A stretch of 64,000 bases of DNA from Berberis thunbergii (taxonomy: Eukaryota > Streptophyta > Magnoliopsida > Ranunculales > Berberidaceae). Below are positions 34,719-46,859 of this stretch, piece after piece (within the stretch, counting starts at the first letter, position 1; the number at the start of each line of letters is the position of its first letter). The stretch spans positions 248,001-312,000 of the forward strand of contig QNQO01000604.1 in assembly GCA_003290165.1 (NCBI GenBank). Direction: 5' to 3'. The notes beneath the pieces were generated by a model, which saw only the letters and a program-made list of their open reading frames with translations, was not told the DNA's origin and ran no database searches. The position numbers and the translations under genes were made by a program.

Positions 34719-35414
34719 CAGTGTTCTAAAAATCGCTAGGCGCTGGGCGGGCGGCGAGCAGGTGCCTAGCGCCTAGGGGCCTAGGCGGTCTTAGGTTTTG
34801 TATTATAACTTTAATAATTTACAAAAGTTAAGCATAATACCTTATCAATTACATCTAATTTAATGTCAATATATATATATATATGCAAAATTTAAAAACA
34901 TGAAAAATTAACAATCGTGAACAAAATTTATTAAAACTCAAATGACTGAAGTTGGTCATGATGGGTACTTTATATAAATTTGAATTTGTGTACTCTTTTA
35001 TTTTTCTTCAAATTGCATGAATAATCTCAATTATGTTTGATAAAATCTACATTAGTAAAATTGGTACCCGGCAGATCCTTTGAAAATTCCATTAAGTAAT
35101 CATCCTTCGCTACATTTAGACATCATCATTATCATCATCAAAGTGCATTCCCGAGATTTTCTAAAAAAACAATTAAATAGTTTATTTCTAAAAAATAGGA
35201 AAGAAAAATAAAATAAGAACACAATCAACCTTATTAAAAAATAAAAATAAAAATAAAAAAAATAAAAATCTCCCAGACCGCCTAGACCCTGCCTAGGCCG
35301 CCCAGACCCGCCTAGCCCGCCTAGACCGCCCAGACAGCCGCCCAGGCATTAATCTGGGCGGTTTTCCACCTTCTAGCGCCTAGGCGGCCGCCTAGACCGA
35401 TTTTTAGAACACTG
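34719..35414. mobile_element. hAT-type MITE with long GC-rich ends
   Basis: The left end is CAGTGTTCTAAAAATCGCTA and the right end is the inverse of CAGTGTTCTAAAAATCGGTC. A perfect 8-bp TSD AAAAAACT lies at 34711-34718 and 35415-35422. Subterminal blocks are repeats of CCTAGGCGG / CCGCCTAG. The interior is AT-rich with a short (TA)n at about 34868. It is 696 bp long. Confidence 0.85.
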
Positions 35415-35422
35415 AAAAAACT

Positions 35423-35742
35423 ATTATATTAATGGTTCAGTCTTAGTGTATCACATAGAGGATTCTCAACATAAAAATAAAAATAAAAACTCTAAGTTCA
35501 TTGAACCATAATTTTTATATGATATTTAATATTGTTATGATGAAAGTTATATGTACCTAAATTATGCATATTGGTGTGTAAGCAATGTGAGGTATTTTTT
35601 TGTTATTCTTCATTGGATGACTATTTAGTACATGGTCATATCGCCCCGTTCCAATCTTATTTGGGATGGGACAAGGTCTATCACGACTCGATTCCAAACA
35701 AATGTGATCATATATGGATGAGGTCCATCCCATATCGTGGCC
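35423..35742. other. spacer between MITEs, no gene seen
   Basis: Contains GATGGGACAAGGTCTAT-like blocks reminiscent of the sequence at 33890-34020. Nothing else was recognised. Confidence 0.35.
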
Positions 35743-35745
35743 ACC

Positions 35746-36054
35746 CACTACACCAAATTGGTACTTTTGTAACATCTCTAAAAGCAGTATCACTTTTGAG
35801 ATGTTACAATCCACCAAACAATTTTAAGTCAAAACTAAATTTAGTCTAAAAATGAAAAACAGTAACACAAAAAAAATGATACAATAAGTTGGATCACCAT
35901 GAATAGTATCACTTTTATAATCATACTCTTTATGGTGATACAATTATTGTATCATTTTGTTTGTGAAAATGTGTAAAATTGTTAAGTAAATTGTTACACT
36001 TCAAAAGTGATACTGTTTTTTGGGTTGTTACAAAAATGTCAATTTGGTGTAGTG
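35746..36054. mobile_element. CACTA MITE, copy A
   Basis: The ends are CACTACACCAAATTGGTAC and the inverse of CACTACACCAAATTGACAT. The 3-bp TSD ACC lies at 35743-35745 and 36055-36057. The 309-bp interior is built of AAAAGTGATACTGTTTT- and TGATACAAT-type motifs in both orientations. It is related to copy B in inverted orientation. Confidence 0.85.
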
Positions 36055-36057
36055 ACC

Positions 36058-36659
36058 CCTACCATAGAAGTCGGCAAATTTAGACTCGCTCGAATCCATT
36101 GGCTCATTTTCTTTTACCTAAATCCTTATCTTTGTTCGGCATGCATTTTGATATGCTTGTTTTACCTATCAAATCAATCAATTTTGGTATATTCTTTTAT
36201 AGATGATTAGTCCAAAACCAAAAACCCATTGTGTGGAAACGAATAAAATTTCATACTTGCTTAAGAAAAAATATCTTTTTTACTTGAATTAGTGGCAAAA
36301 AATGTGTGAGGAAGAATTTGGTTTTGTTCCACTTGGTTGGAATGATAGTGGGGTGGTAATTAGTCACTCCACACGATAACCCAATACGACACGAAGTAGT
36401 AGCGGGTTTGGGTTGGGAAAATATGACAGGACTAATAACCATGTTGACATGACACAATCCAACAAATTTTGTAGATTGGGTTTGGATTGGATGGCTTAAC
36501 ACGATTGACATGGACCAACCCGTTTGTTGTTTCTTATTTATTGTTTACTTGATAAGCATATTAGCAATTTTGGGGGTAAATATATGACTTTGGCAAAATT
36601 ATGAACTGTTAGAAAAAATAGAATAGTGCAAAAGTTGCACATAAGATATGTTCAAATTT
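36058..36659. other. spacer between the two CACTA MITEs
   Basis: No gene was seen. It separates the inverted MITE pair by about 0.6 kb. Confidence 0.4.
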
Positions 36660-36662
36660 ATA

Positions 36663-36970
36663 CACTACACCAAATTGACATTTTTGTAACAACCCCCAAA
36701 ACAGTATCACTTTTGAAGTGTAACAATTCACCTAACAATTTTACACATTTTCACAAACAAAATGATACAATAATTGTATCACCATGAAGAGTATGGTTAT
36801 AAAAGTGATATTATTCATGGTGATCCAACTTATTGTATCATTTTTTTTGTTACTGTTTTTCATTTTTTTGGCTAAATTTAGTTTTGACTTGAAATTGTTT
36901 GATGAATTGCAATATCTCAAAAGTGATACTGTTTTGAGAGTTGTTACAAAAGTGCCAATTTAGTTTAGTG
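36663..36970. mobile_element. CACTA MITE, copy B (inverted relative to copy A)
   Basis: The left end is CACTACACCAAATTGACAT. The right end, reverse-complemented, is CACTAAACTAAATTGGCAC. The TSD ATA lies at 36660-36662 and 36971-36973. Its first half matches the reverse complement of the second half of copy A (for example ACACATTTTCACAAACAAAA). Confidence 0.85.
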
Positions 36971-36973
36971 ATA

Positions 36974-37890
36974 AAATGGCTTTGGCATAGTCAGAAATAT
37001 TGTGTAAAAGGAAGTAATTATGATCAAACGTGCAAAGACGGGTATCCGACACAGCTTAGAACCATTTGAATTTGGGTTTGATATCTTTTACACGATTACT
37101 AAATTTGAAGGGTTTGGGTTTGACAAGTTGACACAAAATTTTATTTTGACATAACACGACTCATTGCCATCCTTAAATGATAGCAACAGAGTACTCTACC
37201 CACATAGTAGCTAGATAGTTCGAGTTTTCAGCACATTAATTGAAACTTATTTGTTATTTTTGTTATTGCCTTAGCTAGTTTAGATTATATCAAATAGAAA
37301 AATAAAGACAAAGATATGCAATGGTCTAAAACCAATGATAAGTATTTAAAAAAATAATTAAATGTAATAATAATATATTTTTTTTAAAATAAAAAGGTGT
37401 ACATTACATCTTATTGCGATTCTTCAATGGATCCAAATCATTCTTGAAAGTGTGTTAAAAATAAGGCCCATGGGCCTTGAAAATCTAAACTCTATGAATT
37501 CTTTAGCCAAAGCAGCCAAACCATTCTTCAATGTCGTAGCTGGAAAAAATGTGAATTTTATTAATTTTGTTGATTAATAAACTGCGAACACTCAATCAAC
37601 CATAATAGAGTTATTTGTTCGAATTCTTGTGCCCCTATCTAAGACTTACATGTTACTGAAAATAAAGAGTAAAACATCAGACCCATGGTCCTTGGATGTC
37701 CAAAACCTTTGGATGCATTTATGCATAGAATAATTTTCATTATAAAGTTGTAATCTGTATGAATTACCAAATACAGTCTAAATGTATGAAAAAAACTAAA
37801 GTATAAAATCTCAATTTGTCCCTGCTTATATTTTGGACACAATAATGCAAAAATAATCACACTTCTCCTTAATTTATAGTCTAAAATCTA
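36974..37890. other. intergenic, no gene seen
   Basis: AT-rich spacer. No supported coding region, RNA gene or element end was found. Confidence 0.4.
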
Positions 37891-37894
37891 AAAA

Positions 37895-38298
37895 TATTTA
37901 GCGACGGTATCAAAAAACCGTCGCTATTATCTGTAGCTATTGTAGCTTTTTTTTGTGGTGACAATTCACTTTCCTTGGCAATAGGGTATTATTTCTCAAC
38001 AAGAATAAAATTCCTTGGTAAAAAGGTACCTTTTCCCAACAAAATTAAAACTTTGTTAAGGAAACCTCTGATTTGTTGGTAACATTACATTTTATAAATC
38101 TAAATGTGGAAATTTTCTATTGCAAAAAATTTATTTTTGCCATTGGACTTCCAAATGAAAGTTTTTATCCTTGCTGAAAAGTGAAAACCTGTTATTTACC
38201 AAAACTGCTGCCAATGAAAAGTGAAAACTCGTTATTTACCAAAACTATATTGTGTTGTTAAACTCCCCTAACCAAAATTCTCTACATGAAAGTTTTTT
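37895..38298. mobile_element. CACTA-type debris
   Basis: It starts with an AGCGACGGT..ACCGTCGCT palindrome like those at 46.9-48.6 kb. It then continues with TTCCTTGG(C/T)AA and CCAACAAAA motifs like those of the CACTA element at 2474-4830. TTTTTTTGTGGTG near 37950 may be an eroded CACTA end. A 40-bp tandem duplication lies at 38176-38250. The LINE begins directly after it. Confidence 0.5.
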
Positions 38299-38392
38299 CA
38301 ACATTGAAATCTTTTTTTTTTTTTTGAAAGGCAAGCGTGGGGCTTTATATGGGCTCCCCGGACCACTGAAAAGGAAATTTTTTTTAGAAAAG

Positions 38393-41300
38393 TTACATCC
38401 GTGCGTATTGCCTACCACTAGCGTCGTCAAATACAATCTTCTTAATATCTTTCGCAAATGAGCTAGGAATTATCTTGACAAACTCATGAGTCGGTAATAG
38501 TTTTGTTAATTTATCCGCTGCCTGGTTTGTTTCCCGTACTTCATGCATAAGCCTGTACCCGTCAAACTGTGTGAGGGCTGCCTTGATCCTTCTAATAATA
38601 TGCATTGCTTCCCATGGGGGGGGGCTTTGTCAGTGGTAAGGAACTTCAGTGCATTGTTGGAGTCCATGCTAAGTTTCAGTCTGCGTAAGGCGTGTCGCTG
38701 GGTGAGTATGATCCCCAATTCAATCCCCTGGAGCTCGTGAAGTAGGATCGTTTGCGCTCGTTGGCTCCCTGCCCCAGCTGTCACCACTACTCCATCATGA
38801 TCCCTAATGAGGGCTGCGTATCCCCCTTTAGTGCCTGTGAGTGATCCATAAGAGTTTACCTTAAACCAGCTTAGTTCTGGACGCTTCCAAGCGTGTAGAG
38901 TGAATTGTCGGGAGTGATATTGAACCTCAATTCTCCAATTGTCAAAGAGCTGCCTATTATCTGCATTATCTATAACTCGGAGGTCTAGGACTGAGGCACG
39001 TAATCTGACATCCGCTATGATCTTAGCCTCCACTTCAATGGCTGTCCGAAACTTGGACTGAAAAAGTCTGCAATTCCTCTCTGTCCATAGGTGATATGTA
39101 GTGGCATTGAGTGCCAGCTTCCTGAGTACACTGTGTGGTGAGGTACCAGAGAATTTCAACTCACACCATCTCCACTCATCAGCCTAGTCCATGACTTGGT
39201 GCTTCAGTCCTAATTGGAGTAGGATGTGCATCCATATAAAACTAGAATATTTGCATTTGAAGAACAGGTGTTCTTCACATTCAGGTTGGTCACTGCATAG
39301 AAGGCAAGAGGACCTGTCCAGAACTCCCCATTTCAACAGTTTATCCTGTGTTTTAAGGCCTTTGTGCATTGCTAACCAAGTGATGAAACTCTGTCTGGGT
39401 ATTCTCCCAGTGAACCACACTAGCTTGGACCACGAGACTGATGGTGAACTTGTTCTCATTGAGTGATAAGTGCTTCTGTTAGAGAATTCACCATCTTGGC
39501 CCCCCATCCAGGTGAAAACATCTTTGTGTGCAGTGTCTAGTTCCACCATCTCCAGGTCTTCACAAATGTCTGTAATGTGCAATCGGTCATGCCTTCTGGT
39601 GTCCCAGTGGTAAGTGTGTATCAGGGCACTGACTGTTGCATTACGGTGGAGAGTGGAGTGGTATGTGAGGTGTTGTGGGAACCTTGGTAGGAGAATACCC
39701 ATAGGGTGCCAAGGATCATGCCATAGTTTAGTGTCTTTCCCATCCCCAATAGAGTGGACACTGAGTTAGCTAGCCTGACTTCTGCATTTGAGGATGTTAC
39801 ACCAGTACTAAGAGGCCTCATTTGGTATAGCCATAGTCCAGAAATGCTTGGTTTTGATTAAGTAAGCCTTAGTCCATCGAACCCATAGGTTGTCCTTGTT
39901 TGAAACGATATTCCATACATGTTTCATCATTGCGGCCTTGTTTGTTGTCTCTATGGATCTGATTCCCAGGCCTCCCTCATTGTAGGGACTGCAGATGCGC
40001 TGCCAGTGAACCACGGGGGTCTTTGTATATGTATCAGAGCCTGACCAGAGAAAGTTCCTCATTATTGAGGTTATATCGTCACGAACACTGGTGGGCAGGA
40101 TGAAACAAGAAGTCCAGTAGACATGGAGACTGTTTAGCACTGCTTTTATAAGGGTGACTCTGCCTGCATAGGATAGTGATCTAATCTTCCATGAATGAAC
40201 CCTCTTCCTAACTCTGTCTATCAGAGGTAGGCACTGGTTGTAGTCCAAACGAGTAGAGATCAAGGGAAAGCCTAGATACCTTACAGGAAGCATCTGTAAG
40301 TTGAAGTCAAGGCAGCTGGTTATCATTTGGAGTTCTTCACGGGGGATCCCAGATGCAAATAAGTTGCTTTTAGTGCAATTGATAGCCAGGCCAGTGCACA
40401 TCTTGAATGTCCTGAGTACCTCAATTAGTGCCATTGCAGACCTAGTGTTTCCCTGAAATAAAGCGAGCAAGTCGTCTGCAAAACACAAATGTGTGACTTT
40501 GGGATTGGTACACTTGGGGTGCAGCCCGTACTCGCCTGCGTCCACCTTCTCCTTTAGCAGTAGATGAAGAACCTCCATGGCTAGAACAAACAAGTAGGGT
40601 GACATTGGACACCCCTGTCTGAGGCCTCTCTTGGCCTTAATGAATCCTTTAGGTGACCCATTGATAGATATGGAGAATCTAGGTGTTGTGATACAGGCCT
40701 TCACCCAGTCAAGAAACAGGCTTGGGAATTGCATTCTTCTCATGACATGCTAAATCATTTCCCACCTAACTGTATCATAGGCCTTCCTGAGGTCTATTTT
40801 AGCAGCGCATCTAGGTGCTCCTTGGTCTCTGTGGTAGTTCCTGACTAGCTCATGAGCGACCATCACATTTTCATGGATATATCTTCCACGAATGAAGGCA
40901 GACTAATCTGAACTGACCAGCCTATGAATTACCTTCTTCATTCTGTTTGTCATGACCTTGGTAATGCATTTGTATAGGACATTGCAACAAGAGATATGTC
41001 TGTAATCAGCTAGGTAGGAGGCATTAGTAACTTTAGGGATCAATGTAATACTCATAGCATTTACTTCCCCAAGAAGTTTCCTGTTTCTAAAAAAATTTGA
41101 GCTGCTTTTGTAAAATCAGTTCCTATGATTCTCCATGTTGACTTGAAAAAAAAAGAAGAAAAGCCATCAGGGCCCGAGGCCTTCTCAGAGCCTATGGAGG
41201 CAAGTGCCTCAATAATTTCATCTCTAGTGACCTCTTGAATCAGTTCCATTGCCTCCACTGTATTGATAGTCCTTTCAGGTTGTAGTCCATCGATGGTTGT

Positions 41301-42539
41301 GGTATCATAGTCGCTTTGTTCACCAGCAAATAGCTCTTCAAAATACTGGATGCACTCCTCTTCGATGTCCTACATTTCTTCTAATTTGTCATGCTGAGAG
41401 TTGTATATGGCTAGGATTTTATTCTTGGACCTCCTAGCACGTAAATGCTGATGAAAGTAGGTGACATTTTCATCACCTAACAGCATATGCCTAATTTTTT
41501 CTTTTTGTACCACCTCTGATGCTGCATTACGGGCTGCAATTGCCTACTTCTTAACTGCTATTTTTTAGCATTTGCAAGAGTAGAATTCATAGGATTCATC
41601 TGTAATGAAGTTTGTGTCGATTCCATGAATTGCCTAGCTGCAGTGACGCCACTATGGGCATTGACAAAGTTGTTCTTCCTCCAGTCTGTCAGTAGTCTTT
41701 TAGCATTTTTCAATTTCTGGACAATGCAATATGTTGCATTACCACTGACTGGCCTACCCCATGCAGCTTGTATCACGTCCATATAGCCCCTCTCATGAAC
41801 CCAGTAATTATAGAACTTGAATGGGATAGGGCCTGGGCTCTTGTGCTCAAAGATGGTAAGGATAATAGGAGAGTGGTCCGAAACCCCAGGGTTGAGGAAG
41901 TCCACCTCAGAGTTAGGCATGTCAGTGAGCCATTCTTGATTAATCATTGCCCGGTCGAGTTTTGACATGACCCTGTGCTCTCCAATCTGCTTATTGCTCC
42001 ATGTGAGGAATAGCAGTCAAATAGGCCAGACTTTAAAGCACATTCTGCAAGATCTATAAAATGCCCAGCCTTATCTCCTCCCCGCCTACTCTTTCCTGTG
42101 AGTTCAATATATAGTTGAAGTCACCCAAGACAGACCACGACAGTTTGTTGTGGACTGAGAAGGATTCAAGTTCAATCCATAACTCCTTCCTGGTTATATT
42201 GTAGTTGCTACCATATATGAATGTTAAGATGCATGTGAAACCATTCGGCCAGATAGCATGCAAAAAAATGGCTTGTTCTGACCGTGACACTACGCTGATG
42301 TTGACTGCTTGAGGGTCCCAAAGAACCCAGATACGCCCGCCCTGAACTAGGTCATTGTTGTCCACTGCTAGCCAATCTCGCATGATGTTCTGTTGGATCC
42401 TGTCTTTTTTGTCACTGCCAACTTTTTTCTCCACCAAGCCTATAATATTGAGTTTCTGTTTCTGGATTAGTTTGTGAACTTCACTTTGTTTTAAGGGGTC
42501 ATTAATACCCCGAACATTCCAGCAGGTGGACTTAATCAT
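38393..42539 (-). pseudogene. LINE ORF2 (endonuclease-reverse transcriptase-RNase H)
   Basis: It begins at 42539 with CWNVRGIND of an apurinic-type endonuclease. Next come GLVEKK, LGDFNYI and (at about 41880) GVSDHSPI, the usual active-site motifs. The reverse transcriptase follows: a finger segment at 41061-41258 and the palm at 39808-40743, with GLRQGCPMSPYLF and catalytic FADDLLAL. A zinc-binding zf-RVT block (CLLCSDQPECEEHLFFKC) lies at 39184-39702. A C-terminal RNase H lies at 38393-39159 and includes HEVRETNQAADKL. At least five frame changes and several stops inactivate it. Confidence 0.88.
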
Positions 42540-42544
42540 CTAAA

Positions 42545-44285
42545 CCTGCAGCTTGTGAGTTTCCACCCCCCCCCCCCACTAGGTTAGTTGTATTTTCTCC
42601 TGGCACACTCTTAGGAGCTCTATTGGTGTGTGCCCATCTTGCAAATGGGCTAGTCTCCAGTGCTTGCAGGACCTCAAAAGGGTTGTTTTTGCTTCTGAGA
42701 TTGTGTACCCTAGGCTGAGTTTGAGCTTGTTTCATGTTGCCTCTGTGGCTACTCACATGTTCCAATCCCCTGATGGTAGCTCCTGATTGGAACTTGATGC
42801 TGCCTCCTTACTACGGCCAGTGATACAGTTGCATTCTGTCTAGTCTCACTAGTGAGTGGAGTGTCCCTCGCATCCTGGGTGACTGTCGCCTGCACACTGG
42901 GTGCGACAAATTTCTCATTGGGTGTCAAAACTCCTTCTACTAGTTGCCTAGGTGAGACTTGAGCTTTGGTGTCAGCTGTAGCTAGCACAATCTGCATATC
43001 TTTATTTTGTACTGCATTCAGCTGTCCTGGAGTGGGTGCCACAATTTGTAGAGCAGTTGGAACTACCTCTACTGGCTCGATAGTCAGCATCAATTCCTAG
43101 CCATCTGTTGGTGCAAGGTGCACTACTGCATTCAACTTAGTAATCTGCTCACCATTGGGTGCCTCAATGCTTGGGACGTTTGGATCATCACTTGGCATGC
43201 CGTGCATATGTTGAGGATCTTGCATGTGTGATGGCATATCCCTGGGCCTTAGGGATTGCTCCTCAGTCTGATTCTTGTACTGAGGTTCACTTGGGTCCCG
43301 GGGTCTGATGTTTGTCCCCTCATTCTCAACTTGTCTCCCTGTGTTCTTGCACCTATTAGCAACCGTGGTCCATCCATCCGGTGGTCCGTGAGTGCTCTTC
43401 CGATCCTGCTGATGGTGCGGCTACCAGTACTTCGCAACAGGTTTTGGAGTAGCCTGCTGTTTGGGGCATTTAGTGGAGTTATGCCCAAAACCCACACAGT
43501 GTTTGCATCTTTCTGGTCTCCAAGAATACTCAACATCCACCACAGTGGTTCTCCCATCATCAAAAACCACTTGCACCTCAGTTGGGAACTTGCTGTTTGA
43601 TGTCAACTCAACGCATACTCTCGCAAAGGAAAGTCTAGTTCTCCGATCGGTGGCTTTGTTCAGCATGATGGGAACCTCGATTACACTAGCAATGGCTTGC
43701 AGCCCTTTGAGGCTCCAGAGAAATAGAGGTATTTTCCGTAGGTTGACCCAGATAGGAACCGAATTGAGCACCTCTACATCATCTTCCATATAGGGTTGCC
43801 AAGGCCTGATTAGAAATAAACGACTTGCTATGTGCACAGGTCCCATTTTGAGGACCTGTATTTTGTCAGCCTCAGTTAGGAACTTGAAGACAAAAGCCTT
43901 CTCACAATAAACTGACATCTCAAATCCATTTTGCAATCCCCAGATTCTTTTTAAAGATTCATAACAAAACTAAAGGATAGTTTCTTACCAACGAAGTTGC
44001 CAATGATATATTGTTCACATTCAGCGAGTCGTTCGTTGTGTTCTGCAAGCTTGATCTGCACCACGGCATGACCGTCAACCATTGAAGGAGGGATGTAGGA
44101 CAACTTGGTCGTGCCTGGTTCTTTGTGGCTAGTAAACAAAGATGCCCAACTGACTGTCTTTGGTTTGGTGGTGATAGGCACAGGGTGTGCATGGTGTCCA
44201 GACGTAGGTAGATCTGCAATGGGATTAGATCTAGCAATGTGAGTAGATCTAGGATTGGGAGCAGATGTAGGTAGATCAGATCGAG
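42545..44285 (-). pseudogene. LINE ORF1 (DUF4283 / zinc-knuckle gag-like protein)
   Basis: The N-terminal segment at 43951-44285 includes VSWASLF and GTTKLSYIPPSMVDGHAVVQ. A frameshift near 43945 leads into the DUF4283-like part at 43421-43936. That part ends in a zinc knuckle CKHCVGFGHNSTKC (C-X2-C-X4-H-X4-C). A further frameshift leads into a Pro/Gln/Thr-rich tail that includes the reading at 42749-43093. In this family the protein binds RNA and is thought to package the LINE transcript. Confidence 0.8.
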
Positions 44286-44297
44286 CAACATTGCAAT

Positions 44298-46690
44298 GTT
44301 CCTGGGCTGTTCCAGGGTCTATCGTATAGCTTGCATGAATGAAGGAAGAAATAACTTGGGGTGGGTTCCCTACATTACCATTTCCCCCATTTGCAATTTA
44401 AGTGCTGGTTTAGATTCAGAATCCACTAACCATTCATTGTCACCATCCACATCATATGAATCAATTGAAAATGGTACATCTTCTTGAGCCTAGCTTTGTC
44501 CGCTCATCATCAACTTTAGCTCTCAACTTTTTGTTGTGCATGACATATATGATATATGAAGGCATTGAGCATTGTTGCAGCCAATCTGCTTCTTTTCTTC
44601 GTATGCACCTACCAAATATGTAACAACCTATAAGTTGAAATGCAGATTATTAACACAATAACCGTTACAAGTAATTATTAGTTTACATGGTTAAATGTTG
44701 ACCAATTCCACTCACATGACAACGACGAACAAATAAGGCTTAACACTCTAATGGCAAAGTGCGTCAACTCAAGTGTGCCATCTCCATAAGCCATCCACCA
44801 ACTAGTGTAAGTATAATGATTAAAACAAACATATTTAGTCTTCAAAATCAAAATATAGCATAACTACAAATTTAACAGGACTACGCTTGTGCCTTGTTGA
44901 GTCTCCAAATAATCCCTATTTATCCATAAATTTACCTATTTGAATGCACCTTGTCCTTGTCTAAATCACTTGGAGGCAACCTATCCATGCAATTTTAAAG
45001 TCTTTGCTTGATCTCAAAATGGGTGGAAAAATCGTGATGAAACTGAATTTACTAGTTGAGAAAATAAGTTGCAACATGGAAGTCCTTATGCAGTTGGTTA
45101 TCCCACTTCTTATCAATGATATCCCATATTTTCTTGTACTTGGCCAATTCATTGTTACAACTCTTTGCAATCTTTTCTTTTGCTTTATCCATTGCATCAT
45201 TCAAGAAACTCATAGCAGGAGTTTTCTCTGAATCTACTATCCTCATGAAATGAAGTAAAGGCTCTGGAGCCTTCAGGGAGTAGGTGACACCAGGCCAAAA
45301 AATTGTTGTCCCCCAATACTATTTTTCTTATGGCATTTCTTCCAGCTTGCCTAGCATATTGACTCCTTATCCACTTGGTAGATGCAAATATTTCCTCCAA
45401 CTTTTGTCTACATTTTTAATACTTTCAAGAGTCAAATATCTCGTGCCAAACCTACATTTAATGGTCATAAATGAACATATAAGTATTAAAAAAAACTTAA
45501 AATAACATAAAATACAAAAGTATATATTACTAATTGCCTAGTAGGTGCTGGGCAAATCAAATCTTTCCCTATGTAACTCGTCATCAAATCAAGTACCCAG
45601 TCATGGTTTTGTATAGAGATTGTCAAGTGTAGGCAAGCTAAATAAATCGCAAAGCATCAGATTTACACAATGTGCCTCACATGGGGTGTAATACAAATGT
45701 TTCCTCTTCTCCATTAACTTATTTCTAGCAGCTTTTTAGTTAGCTGCATTATCAGTAACAACTTGTACCACATTCTCCTTTCCAACCTCCTCAACAACAT
45801 CATCAATAAGCTCAAACATATTAGAATCCTTTACAATATCTGATACTTCTACACTTTTAAGCAACACAGTTCCTTCAGGATTATCCACGAGAAAATTAAT
45901 GAGTTGGCGACCACTCATGTCTTTCTTTCTGACCATCGAACATGATTGTAACTCCTGTGTGATGCCATGTTTTTTCACATCTTTGACTATCACATTGATT
46001 GACACAACTTCCTTTTTGAGAATCCAAGTCCTTAGCTCATGTGTCGATGGCAGTTTTGCACATTGTCCATTGTTGTGAATTGCATATTTTGAAACTAATA
46101 GAAGCATACTTGTAAAAGAAGGGCTACTTGCAACATTGAACGAAATGTCATTATCAAAAAGAAACGTCCAGTGTCCAAACAAACTTGGTTTCTATGCTCT
46201 TTTGCATTGACTGATTGTGGTCTCACTTCTTGTGTAGGTCTACTTTGATCCAAGTCGACATTAGTATCCACCATAAAACTATCCATTGCCCTCTCACTAC
46301 GCCATCAGAGTATGGGTTAGAACCACGATCACTAACACTACCAAGACCGGTATGCTGGAATAGAAGTTACTTCATTCATGTTTCCTTGATAGTATGAACC
46401 CCTATTAATTAGAAACTCAGTGTCTTGTCTTTTATTTTCCTTTTGTCTTTCACCAACCTTAAGTGAAGTCTTCACTTCTTGGTAGATTTCATCCAGTGCA
46501 CTAGGACAAGGTTGTGCATCCTAATGCATCTTTGCTAAATATTTCTTTAATCTATGCACTCCCCCTCCCTCTTGAACACTTGACTACAATTTTGCATGGC
46601 ACGTAGGTAATCCTTACCCTAGGACCTTTGACCTTAACACCATGCTTCCAATGCAGTTCCTTTCCTCCATCATACGTAGTCTTACGTCAT
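44298..46690 (-). pseudogene. hAT transposase relic (BED / DUF659 / hATC)
   Basis: Minus-strand readings keep the full domain order. A BED-finger remnant lies at about 46490-46690, with GGVHRLKKYLAKM-like residues after a frame change. DUF659 lies at about 45740-46150 and includes MSGRQLINFLVDNPEGTVLL and ENVVQVVTDNAAN. Middle blocks include KRKHLYYTPCEAHCVNLML and EKTPAMSFLNDAMDKAKEKI. The hATC dimerisation region lies at about 44690-44820: WWMAYGDGTLELTHFAIRVL, then SLICSSSL. Frameshifts and stops interrupt it. The C-terminal tail reads up to the LINE TSD, so the LINE may have landed in or beside it. Confidence 0.8.
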
Positions 46691-46859
46691 CCCATCATCA
46701 AATACAGATATAAAAATAAACATAAACATAACAAATAAATGAGTTTAGTATTAAAAAAAATTTGAATAAACCAACGTCTAACTGAAATTATATATTCTTG
46801 AAGACTTGCTTTTCCAACGTTTAGTATTAAAATATTCTCACAATATTGCTTTTCCAACA
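46691..46859. other. short spacer upstream of the hAT relic
   Basis: AT-rich, with no gene or clear terminal repeat. Confidence 0.4.

Larger units (their letters stand above)
38311..44285 (-). mobile_element. L1-type LINE retrotransposon, decayed
   Basis: This minus-strand element of about 6 kb ends in a 14-bp A-run (T-run at 38312-38325 on the plus strand), as LINEs do. A likely TSD flanks it: CAACATTGAAAT at 38299-38310 and CAACATTGCAAT at 44286-44297, 11 of 12 identical. It carries ORF1 (gag-like) and ORF2 (endonuclease, reverse transcriptase, RNase H), both broken by frameshifts and stops. ORF1 lacks an upstream ATG, which suggests 5' truncation. Confidence 0.88.
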
